A stretch of DNA of 64,000 nucleotides, from NCBI GenBank assembly GCA_002504405.1, contig DARO01000003.1:17516-81515 (forward strand), written 5' to 3'. The notes under the pieces were generated by a model. The model was not told the origin of the DNA. It did not search any database and worked only from the letters and a program-made list of their open reading frames with translations. Shown here piece after piece: positions 33,797-42,100 of the stretch. Every line of letters starts with the position of its first letter. Positions within the stretch are counted from its first letter, which is position 1. Both the position numbers and the translations under genes were made by a program. This stretch comes from Methanomassiliicoccaceae archaeon UBA71 (GTDB lineage: Archaea; Thermoplasmatota; Thermoplasmata; Methanomassiliicoccales; Methanomethylophilaceae).

Positions 33797-35034
33797 TGCA
33801 CATCCCTCAGTCCGAAGAGCTCGACGGCGGAGCTGCACAGATCGGTGCGCCCCTCCCGCGAGGCCTCCCTTAGATTCCTGTAAAGGTCGGCGGTGATTTT
33901 GTTGACCATCGCCCTTGATAAGTCTTCCAGTATGACCGGGACTTCCGCGGAGCCTATCCTCGACATCGCCGTCTCCAGCTCCCTGTCCCTGATCCCGGCC
34001 ATGGTGATGCCGATGCGGCGGATCACGTCGTTGGCGATCTGCTCCTTCTGCTCGGCGTCAATCCTGGCCAGCTCCTGGCCTATGATCTTCTCCGCGGAGG
34101 CGATCTCGTTCCTCCTGCGCTCGACGTTGCGCATGGCTATCCCCTGGAGGGAGTCCATGTTGTCCAGCTCCACGTTGGGCACCTCCACCACCTCGGCGTC
34201 GGTGTTGCGGGGTATGGACACGTCTATGATCAGCAGCCTGCGGTCCGGCCTCTGGGCCATGGCCGCCTCCACGTGGCTCCTGTGGAGCACAGCGTGCGGG
34301 GCACCGGTGGCCACCAGGACCAGGTCGGACTGCGCTACCGCCTCCGTGAGGCGGGCCATGCTAACGGCCTTGCCGCCGAGCTCGTCCGCGAGCTCGATGG
34401 CGCGGCTGTACGTGCGGTTCGACACTATGACGGTCCCGACGTTCTTCCCGACCAGGTTCTTCGATATCACGGAGGCGATGTCGCCCGCCCCCAGTATGGT
34501 GATCGCCTTGCCGCCGAGGTCACCGATCCTGCTCTCGGCCAGCTCCACGGCAGCCGACCCCACCGAGACGGCGCCCTTGTTGAGGGCGGTCTCCGACCTG
34601 ACCCTCTTCCCGACGATCATGGCGTTGTCGAAGAGGCGCGTCAGCATCCCCTTGACGTGGCCCTCGTCCCTGGCCTTCATGTACGACTCCCTGACCTGGT
34701 GCTGGATCTGGTCCTCCCCGACGATCAGCGAGTCCAGCCCGCACACGACCCTGAAGAGGTGCCTTATGCTGTCCCTGTCCTCCAGGATATACGAGATGTT
34801 CGATGACGGGACTATCGTCCTGAGCATGGACTCGAGGAAGTCGGAGACCGCGCGGTTATCCGTCACAGCGGTGTAGACCTCGAAGCGGTTGCAGGTCCTG
34901 ACGATCACGTACTCGGTGACCTGTGCCATGAGGCCAACCCTCTTTCCGACCTCCGCCTCCAGGAGCGGGACCACGTCGTTGAGCCCCTGCGTCCCCCCAG
35001 CGGAGGAGTGCGTCACATGCATGCTAACTATCAT
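33793..35034 (-). CDS. hemA: Glutamyl-tRNA reductase HemA
   Basis: 413-residue NADPH enzyme that starts tetrapyrrole synthesis. The catalytic Cys is in IVRTCNRFEVY, followed by GLDSLIVGEDQIQHQV and the nucleotide-binding GAGDIASVISKNL; IDVSIPRNTD is also typical. The C-terminal helices form the dimerisation domain. ATG 35034 overlaps the stop of the preceding gene, which fixes the start against an upstream in-frame option. Confidence 0.95.
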   Translation of the reverse strand: MIVSMHVTHSSAGGTQGLNDVVPLLEAEVGKRVGLMAQVTEYVIVRTCNRFEVYTAVTDNRAVSDFLESMLRTIVPSSNISYILEDRDSIRHLFRVVCGLDSLIVGEDQIQHQVRESYMKARDEGHVKGMLTRLFDNAMIVGKRVRSETALNKGAVSVGSAAVELAESRIGDLGGKAITILGAGDIASVISKNLVGKNVGTVIVSNRTYSRAIELADELGGKAVSMARLTEAVAQSDLVLVATGAPHAVLHRSHVEAAMAQRPDRRLLIIDVSIPRNTDAEVVEVPNVELDNMDSLQGIAMRNVERRRNEIASAEKIIGQELARIDAEQKEQIANDVIRRIGITMAGIRDRELETAMSRIGSAEVPVILEDLSRAMVNKITADLYRNLREASREGRTDLCSSAVELFGLRDVQ

Positions 35035-35693
35035 GCCAGCCCTCCCTTGGCCAGCGCGGCGGCGTAGGCGTCGTCCCTCCTGCCCTCCCTCAGCATGCCC
35101 CATATGCCCTCGTCGTCCAGAACGGAGGCCAGGAACTCCGCCCTGGCGGGCTGCGTGGGGATGGCCGTGCGGATGACCTTCCTGAGGTCAACCAGGAGCT
35201 CGAGCATGCCGTCGTAGGACTCGTCGAGGAACCCGTCTATTGCCCTTATGACGTAGGGCGGGAACGCGGGAACCCTCCCCTCGGAGGAAACCGTCACCGT
35301 GTAGCCGTCGCGGTGCAGCGTGGACGGGATGAGCACGTCCCCTCCGCCGTGGGCGGAGTTCGTCATTATGCCCCTGGACATGGAGATGTCGCGTATGGCG
35401 TCGTTGAGGGCGTGGTCGCTGGTGGCCGCGACGACTATGTCCGCGCCGTCCATGTGCTGCCCAGCGGTGGAGGGGTCTAACTCCTCCAGTACTACCTCCT
35501 CGGCGATCGCTTCCAGCTCGGGGAGGACCTCCTTCGACACCACCCTTATCCTGAAGCCCTCGAAGTGCCTGCACTTCCTGAGGGCGACGCCCCCTCCCCC
35601 GAACACGACGACCAGGCGCCTGCCCGGCGACAGGGCTATGGGGGACATCAGAACTCTATCCAAATCTGCACCTTCCTGAGCACCCGATGCCAT
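35031..35693 (-). CDS. Precorrin-2 dehydrogenase (SirC/CysG N-terminal type)
   Basis: 220-residue NAD-dependent enzyme oxidising precorrin-2 to sirohydrochlorin, the substrate of CfbA. It has MSPIALSPGRRL followed by the Rossmann motif VVVFGGGGVALRKC, then VVAATSDHALN and VSSEGRVPAFPPYVI. Single-function size; no SUMT domain, consistent with a separate cobA. Start ATG 35693 is chosen; ATG 35648 just before the conserved segment is the alternative. It heads the seven-gene operon and lies 17 bases from a cobalt-type operator. Confidence 0.88.
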   Translation of the reverse strand: MASGAQEGADLDRVLMSPIALSPGRRLVVVFGGGGVALRKCRHFEGFRIRVVSKEVLPELEAIAEEVVLEELDPSTAGQHMDGADIVVAATSDHALNDAIRDISMSRGIMTNSAHGGGDVLIPSTLHRDGYTVTVSSEGRVPAFPPYVIRAIDGFLDESYDGMLELLVDLRKVIRTAIPTQPARAEFLASVLDDEGIWGMLREGRRDDAYAAALAKGGLA

Positions 35694-35709
35694 GGATGCA
35701 AATAACCTT

Positions 35710-35726
35710 TTGGATAATGCATCCAA
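35710..35726 (-). promoter_or_regulatory. Operator before the tetrapyrrole operon
   Basis: TTGGAT-AATGC-ATCCAA, perfect arms and standard 5-base spacer, within the 64-bp gap between metY and the sirC start. Its presence links the hem operon to the cobalt/corrinoid regulon. Confidence 0.65.
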
Positions 35727-35757
35727 CACGGCCCGGGCGCTCCCCGCGCCCGGCGGG

Positions 35758-37092
35758 TCAGACCCTCTCCAGCGCCTGCTCGAGGTCGGCGATGATGTCG
35801 TCGATGTGCTCGCAGCCGATGGAGAGCCTCACGGTGCTGGGGCGGATCCCCGAAGCCTCCAGCTCCTCCTCGCTCATCTGCGAGTGGGTGGTGCTGGCCG
35901 GGTGTATCACCAGGGACTTCATGTCGGCGACGTTAGCCAGGAGGGAGAACATCCTCATGGAGTCGGCGAAGCGCTTCGCCCCCTCCCTGCCGCCCTTGGT
36001 CTCGAACGTGAATATGGACCCGGCGCCGTTCGGGAAGTACCTCTCGTACAGCGCGTGGTCGGGATGGCCCGGGAGCATGGGGTGGTTGACCCTCTCCACC
36101 TTCGGGTGCTTGGACAGGAACTCCACGACCCGCTGGGCGTTGTAGACGTGCCTCTCGACCCTGAGGGACAGGGTCTCCAGCCCCTGCAGCAGCGCGAAGC
36201 TGTTCACCGGCGAGATGCAGGCCCCCATGTCCCTGAGTACGATGGAGCGGACCCTGGCGCAGAACGGCGCCCCGGGGACGTCCCTGCAGAAGCACACGCC
36301 GTGGTAGCTCGGGTCGGGCTCGGACATGTGGGGGAACCTGCCGGACCCCGCCCAGTCGAACCTCCCGTTCTCCACGATCGCCCCTCCCAGCACCGCGCCG
36401 TGGCCGCCGATGAACTTGGTTGCGGACTCCACGACGATGTCGGCCCCGTGCTCGAGGGGCCTGAACAGGTAGGGCGTGGCGAACGTGTTGTCGACGACTA
36501 GCGGCACCCCGTGGCGGTGGCACATGTCCGCCAGGGCGTCGATGTCCACGAGGTTGGCGTTGGGGTTACCGATGGTCTCCACGAAGACGCACCTGGTGTT
36601 GTCGCGGATGGCCGCCTCGAAGCGCCCGACGGAGTCCTCCCCCGTGGGGTCGACGAAGGTGCAGTCCACGCCGTACGACTTGATGGTGTGGGCGAAGAAG
36701 TTGAAGGTGCCGCCGTAGATCGTCGTCGAGGACACGATGTGGTCCCCGGAGAACGCCAGGTTGTTCACGGTGTAGGCTATCGCCGCCGCGCCGGACGCGA
36801 CGACGAGGGCGGCGGTGCCCGACTCCAGCGCGGCTATCCTCCTCTCCAGGGCCTCGGTGGTGGTGTTGGTGAGCCTGGAGTAGATGTTGCCCTCCTTCCT
36901 GAGCGCGAAGCGGTCCGCCGCGTCGTCGCAGTCGCTGAACACGTACGACGTGGTGAGGTAGATCGGCACGGCGCGGGCACCGGTCGCGGCGTCCGGCTCC
37001 TCCTGGCCAGCATGGAGCATTACGGTCTCGAACCTGCGCCCGTCCCCGTTGAGCGGGCCCTGGGGCACAATCCTGTCTTCCCTGAATCCCAT
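35758..37092 (-). CDS. metY: O-acetylhomoserine sulfhydrylase-like Cys/Met metabolism PLP enzyme
   Basis: 444-residue fold-type I enzyme that most likely makes homocysteine from O-acetylhomoserine and sulfide. It has TTSYVFSDCDDAADRF, NIYSRLTNTTTEALERR, VVDNTFATPYLFRP and the PLP lysine in VESATKFIGGHG. Length and the long insertion near residue 250 fit MetY better than methionine gamma-lyase or MetB, though substrate cannot be proved. A GAGAGG ribosome site is 8 bases before the ATG. Separate from the hem operon, which has its own promoter. Confidence 0.85.
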   Translation of the reverse strand: MGFREDRIVPQGPLNGDGRRFETVMLHAGQEEPDAATGARAVPIYLTTSYVFSDCDDAADRFALRKEGNIYSRLTNTTTEALERRIAALESGTAALVVASGAAAIAYTVNNLAFSGDHIVSSTTIYGGTFNFFAHTIKSYGVDCTFVDPTGEDSVGRFEAAIRDNTRCVFVETIGNPNANLVDIDALADMCHRHGVPLVVDNTFATPYLFRPLEHGADIVVESATKFIGGHGAVLGGAIVENGRFDWAGSGRFPHMSEPDPSYHGVCFCRDVPGAPFCARVRSIVLRDMGACISPVNSFALLQGLETLSLRVERHVYNAQRVVEFLSKHPKVERVNHPMLPGHPDHALYERYFPNGAGSIFTFETKGGREGAKRFADSMRMFSLLANVADMKSLVIHPASTTHSQMSEEELEASGIRPSTVRLSIGCEHIDDIIADLEQALERV

Positions 37093-37137
37093 CTGAGATG
37101 CCTCTCGCCCGGAATCCGCGCCCGCTTATTTGAACCT

Positions 37138-37911
37138 TCAATAGCGGAGCTTCAGCCCCAGGCTGCGCTCGTAGAAGGAGCGGTTGTAGGACCTGCGCCT
37201 CCCCCTGGTGGACTCCCCGTACTCTATGGCCTGCTTCGGGCAGATCTGGAGGCACCCCATGCAGAGGCTGCACCTCTCCTCGTCCCACACGGGCTTACGG
37301 TGGTAGACCTTGATCGCCTGCTCGGGGCAGATGTCCTCGCACACCCTGCACTCGATGCACGCCTCCGTCACGGCGAACGGCTCGGTGGAGCGGAAACCGT
37401 CGTACATCTGGTGGACGGAGCGCCAGTCCGTGCCCCCGGCATGGGTGCGGAGGTCCCCGGACTCCCCAGCCCTCAGCGATCCCACGATCCCCGCGACCTC
37501 TGCCTCGGACTCCTCCAGGATGCGGGCCTCCTCCTCGGGGGACGGGGGTTCGGACGCGAATATGGCACGGTCCGGCATGAGGACGTCGTAGCAGGCGTCC
37601 AGTCTTAGACGTCCCCCCAGGGCCTCCGAGAGCAGCTCGGGCGCCCCGCCCGAGTCGCCCCCGCAGGTGGCGATGCAGAACACCCTGCCGGGGTTCGCGA
37701 CGGTGACACCGGACGCGAACTCCCTGACCATGGAGGGGAGGCCGCCGAAGTACACCGGGAACACGAAGCCCACGTCCTCGCCGCGGGCGTCGTACGAGTA
37801 GCGGCCGTACCTGACGGCGGCCGCCAGGTCCACCATCCCGAGCCCGAGCTCGTCCGCGACCCTGCGGCCGACGGCGTAGGAGTTTCCGGTTCCAGAGAAC
37901 GAGAATATCAT
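37138..37911 (-). CDS. EFR1-type flavodoxin-ferredoxin fusion protein
   Basis: 257-residue electron-transfer protein. The N-terminus MIFSFSGTGNSYAVGRRVAD is a flavodoxin FMN-binding loop. FPVYFGGLPSMVREF and CIATCGGDSGG continue that domain. The C-terminus has two 4Fe-4S clusters, CIECRVCEDICP and CSLCMGCLQICP. Such proteins are taken to be redox carriers of uncertain partner. It faces away from the recombinase gene; a 24-bp palindrome lies in the shared upstream region. Confidence 0.88.
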   Translation of the reverse strand: MIFSFSGTGNSYAVGRRVADELGLGMVDLAAAVRYGRYSYDARGEDVGFVFPVYFGGLPSMVREFASGVTVANPGRVFCIATCGGDSGGAPELLSEALGGRLRLDACYDVLMPDRAIFASEPPSPEEEARILEESEAEVAGIVGSLRAGESGDLRTHAGGTDWRSVHQMYDGFRSTEPFAVTEACIECRVCEDICPEQAIKVYHRKPVWDEERCSLCMGCLQICPKQAIEYGESTRGRRRSYNRSFYERSLGLKLRY

Positions 37912-37954
37912 GGCGGGGCGTTCCGGTTGCCCCGTATTTAATGGGGACGGACGT

Positions 37955-37978
37955 AACGGCGTTTATGTAAACACCGTT
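37955..37978. promoter_or_regulatory. Palindrome between EFR1 gene and recombinase
   Basis: AACGGCGTTTA and TAAACACCGTT face each other around TG, with a single mismatched pair. It sits in the divergent promoter region and is a good candidate binding site for a dimeric regulator. Confidence 0.5.
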
Positions 37979-38017
37979 AACTGGGAGGACCCCTCCAACC
38001 CACGCCCTCGTTAAATA

Positions 38018-38032
38018 CCCACGATTCGTGGG
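38018..38032 (+). promoter_or_regulatory. Palindrome at the recombinase promoter
   Basis: CCCACGA-T-TCGTGGG, perfect 7-bp arms, directly after a TATA-like TTAAATAC (38011-38018) and about 50 bases before the recombinase ATG. Likely operator near the transcription start. A weaker GGAGG-ACC-CCTCC repeat is at 37984-37996. Confidence 0.5.
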
Positions 38033-38080
38033 AACCGCGCACACGCCGTCCAGCGGAGAGGGGATACGGGAGGCAGAGCA

Positions 38081-38971
38081 ATGACACCCGACATGACGCA
38101 GGTTGCGAGGTACTGCGAGGAGCTGACGGAATGCGGTCGCAAGCCCAACACCGTCCAGACCTACCGCAACGGGATAAGGAGGTGCCTGGAGTACCTCGAG
38201 ATGGATGGAAGGCCCACGAGGGCGGAGGACATAGAGGTGGCCGACGTTCGGTACCTCTACGGGGTGCTGCCGGTGAAGGAGGAGGTCAAGAAGACCTACC
38301 TCAGGTACCTGGCGTGCTTCATTATACACTACACGGGGAGGGACGTCGTGAAGCAGGCGAAGCTCCTCTGGAACAGGGAGACCAGGGAGAGGACGTTCAT
38401 CTCCACCGAGGACTACGTGGCGATGTGGAAGATCGCCAACGAGTTCGAGAGGATGATCCTGGTGCTCGGCGGGCTGATGGGGCTCCGCAGGGAGGAGATG
38501 GTCAACATAAGGGACGAGGACCTGGACATGCGGTCCCTCAGGATCCACGGCAAGGGCCACGGGGCCGAGGGGATGATCGCGGTGGTGGAGGTCCCCGAGC
38601 TGGTGATGGAGCAGATAGCCAGGTACAGGATCCACAAGTCCCCGCTCCCAAACAAGGGCGACGGCTACCTCCTCCAGACCCCGGGGAAGGACAGGAGGAC
38701 CCTTTGCAAGGTCCACAAGTCCAGGGTTTCCGACACCGTGAGGTTGCTCGGCAGGAGGGCGGGGGTCAAGGCCACCACCCACTCTCTGAGGAGGTTCTAC
38801 GCTTCTGTGCTTTACCACGACCTGGAGGTGGACCTGAGGACCCTCCAGCAGATGATGAGGCACGCGGACGTGTCCACTACGCTGAAGTGCTACGTCAACG
38901 CGTCCCAGACGAAGTCCCACGAGGCCATCGAGTCCCTGATGGACCTCATCTCGAAGAGAATAGGGGAATGA
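38081..38971 (+). CDS. Tyrosine recombinase (XerC/D-like)
   Basis: 296-residue site-specific recombinase. The N-terminal SAM-like DNA-binding domain is residues 1-95 (PNTVQTYRNGIRRCLEYL). The catalytic domain has Arg in LMGLRREEMVNI, Lys in RIHGKGHG, H-x-x-R in THSLRRFYAS, a second His in MMRHADVSTTLKC and the nucleophile Tyr in KCYVNASQ, so all six active residues appear present. GGGAGG is 9 bases before the ATG. It lies 110 bp upstream of the first adhesin switch-like site and is not next to other phage genes, which suggests a role in local DNA rearrangement rather than prophage integration. Confidence 0.88.
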   Translation: MTPDMTQVARYCEELTECGRKPNTVQTYRNGIRRCLEYLEMDGRPTRAEDIEVADVRYLYGVLPVKEEVKKTYLRYLACFIIHYTGRDVVKQAKLLWNRETRERTFISTEDYVAMWKIANEFERMILVLGGLMGLRREEMVNIRDEDLDMRSLRIHGKGHGAEGMIAVVEVPELVMEQIARYRIHKSPLPNKGDGYLLQTPGKDRRTLCKVHKSRVSDTVRLLGRRAGVKATTHSLRRFYASVLYHDLEVDLRTLQQMMRHADVSTTLKCYVNASQTKSHEAIESLMDLISKRIGE

Positions 38972-39081
38972 CCCCGGGGCCGTGAGGTCCCGACCATCCC
39001 CATCGTACATGTGCCAGCGAATGCTTTTCACACCCTTTCGACGCCGACGCAGGACGCGCATAATCCCGCAGCCCATTCGTA

Positions 39082-39100
39082 GCAAAGTACGAAATGTTCC
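39082..39100 (+). repeat. Repeat site A, 5' of adhesin 1
   Basis: GCAAAGTACGAAATGTTCC. An exact inverted copy is at 44781-44799, and direct copies with one change are at 47380 and 54371. At this copy only, TTCGTA-GCAAAG-TACGAA (39076-39093) is a perfect inverted repeat with a 6-base spacer, the geometry of a tyrosine-recombinase crossover site. Positions 39082-39170 match 47380-47468 at 87 of 89 bases. Confidence 0.75.
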
Positions 39101-39102
39101 AC

Positions 39103-42100
39103 ATGAAAGGAGTAATGAACAACAAAGGGCAGGCGAAGCTGCTCGCGGCCGTCGCGGTTTTCGCGATGGTGGTGTGCTGCTTCGCAATCACCATGCCATC
39201 CGATGATGTGCAGGCTGCCACTACCGAAATCACTGAGTCTGATTTTGAGGATGAAATCAGTGATGGAGTCTACGAAGTTACTGGAGAGCAATCAGTAAAA
39301 CTGACAGGGCCGCTTGATATCGATCAAGAGACGACAATTAGCGGTACAGGAACACTAACAATAACGTACGAGCATGCAGGCTCTACCGATGTAGTCAATC
39401 AATCCATGATTGTTCTGAGCAATCATCTGACTATCACTGGCGGAGTGAATGTGGTATTCGTCCTGAAGATGACCTCTGGTGCAACAGTCCCTGAGAACTC
39501 TGAGCTTTCTGTATTCAGTGCAGGAGTCCTCAACGTTGAGAACAAGGCAATAGTCACAATCACCCAGGATGTCAATGCCCACGGAAGGACTTGGATCAGT
39601 AGCACAACAGGCCAGCTGAATATCGACAACGCCACCGTGGACTTCAACAAGGCGAACTCGTTCACTATGTACAATCTGAACATGGAGAACGGGGCGATAT
39701 TGAAGATAACCAATCCCAACTATTCTTCGAACCTGGAGGGAAGCGTTGAGAACTCCGCCATTGTTGTAACAGGACAGAAGGACGGATACAACCTCAATCT
39801 CTATGATATGACGATGGAGAATTCCTCTGTCACTTCAGATGGGACAGTTGGAGTTGTCGATTCAAAGAGCATTACAGCAGATTCGACCAGCAGCGTGACT
39901 GCAAAAGAGATCGAACCCTTCGCCTATGCTGCAAAACCCTGGACCATCACACTGAATGGTGGAACGTACGATGCAGACATCAAGGTTCCGGCTGGAGACA
40001 CCTTGGACATCGATGGAAACACAACACTGAATGGAGAGCTCAAACTCGAGGCTACCGGTAGTACTAAAGCAACGCTCGCTCTCAAGAGTGGCGCCGAGCT
40101 GACCGTCGCCAACGGCGGATCCGTCAAAGCCTCCGCTGGTACTGTGACCTTCAACGAGGACTCGTCTATCATAGCCGCCCCCGGTTCGTCCGTGGCGCTT
40201 CCTAGCGAAACTGCGAATACCAATCTGAAGATTGCAGACGGGGCCGACGTCACCATCGGCGGTGTGGAGCAGGATTCCAACCTCGAGAACATAGAGGTTT
40301 CCACGGAGGCCGAGCTCAAGAATGCGATCAAGAACGGATTCAAGTTCATCGAGTTCAAGCCGACTGACACTACTAGCGAAGCCAACGTCATCACGATAAC
40401 CGAGAACTACACCCTGCCCGAGGGGACGGTCCTCACGATCAACGCTGCTAATGTTGATGCGATCCTCAAGGTCGGAACCGGCGTCACGTTCACCATCGCG
40501 AACGGGGCCACCATCGTTCTCGATGACAATGATGCGAAGAAAGCCAAGATCTCCGTCGAGACCGGAGCCAGCATGTTCGTGGGAGGCAACATCATCGGAC
40601 CCGAGGGAACCACCGAGGGAACCATCGACAATGCCGGAACCGTCAGCTTCGACACAGCCTCGGAGGTCAAGACCGATCTCACCGGGAACGGCGTCTACAA
40701 CCTCTCCGACGCCATGAAGACCGTCTACATCAGGGAGGACGTCAACTCCAACCTCGTCTTCCTGCCCCAGCAGACCGTCATAATCGAGTCCGGATACAAC
40801 ATCACCATCTCCGGAACATCCAGGATGGTGGTCCAGGGCAACCTCATCGTCGAGGACGGCGCCAGCATCAATGTCAAGAAGGGCGGTCTCCTCTACATCT
40901 ACGGGAACACCGCCTCCGCGACCATCGCCGGAACCATCACATCCAACGGAATCTCCATAGTCTCCGACGACAGAACCGGTGCGGCTGACGGTTCCAAGTT
41001 CGCCGGAGTGACCATCGACATCGGAGCCGCCCAGAGCGCCGACTCCGTCATCGACATCAGCGGTACCCTGCAGTCCAAGAGCTGCAACGGCGAGCTCGCC
41101 ATAGACCTGAACACGATGAACGGAGGCGCTGCCGGGAATGGATCCATCGAGCTCTCCGGAGAGCTGACCGTCGCCAGCAAATCCGCCGCGGAGTTCAACG
41201 GACTCGAGGTTCTCGAGGGAGGGGTCCTGACCGTCAACGGAACCGTCGGAGCCACCACCCTGAGCAACGCCGGAACCGTGGTCATGAATGGTACCGCTAC
41301 CGGGAACGTCACCGTCAAGATGCAGATCGGCGGAACAGTCGACATCAAGTCCCTCAAAGGGGCCATGACTGTCACCGATGACGGCATGTATCTGTCCATG
41401 GTAAGAATCAATGACGTAAACGTTCCTGTGTACGTCGGCGATGAGAACTCCAGCGACTGGGGAGTCGTCGCCAATACCATCACCTTCAGCAACATCAAGG
41501 GAGCACTCATCACAGAGGATGCCACGTACGAGGTGATCAGCGGTTACGAGAACAGGATGCCCGTCAACAAGATGTACCTGTCCGGAACCCTCACCGGAGC
41601 GGTGAAGGATACCATCGGAACGGTTTCGATCGACAACGGTACCGTCATCGTCCCCGACCTCGAGGCCGAGACAGACCTGAGCATCGGGAAGACCAGCATG
41701 ACCATTAGAACTGATGCGACCCTCGACGTGGTCGGATACGTCATGGCGGTGGACATCGAGAACGATGACGCCATCGGTGGAGCCGGCAGCATCGTCGTCT
41801 CCGCAGGCACCGTCAAGACATACAACGCTATCGACGGACCCTCCGTCACCGCGGTCCACTACGAGGCCACCGAGTCCGGAGTCACCTACAACTACTACAC
41901 CACGCTGGCGAAGGCCATCGATGCCGGAGCCACCGACATGGACGCCCTCGGAGTGCTCGACATCCTCGAGGACATCACCCTGCCCTCCGGATCCAGCCTC
42001 GAGGCCGGCACCGTGAACGTCGGCAGCTCGTCCGTCCAGGACGTCACTTTCACCGTAGAGAGCGGTGCCAAGTTCACAGCCGGCACCGTGAACGTCTACG

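Noticed and set aside
38081..38971. Prophage or integrative element integrase
   Set aside because: No phage structural genes, no tRNA target and no attachment-site pair around a larger element are visible; the neighbouring adhesin sites explain it better.
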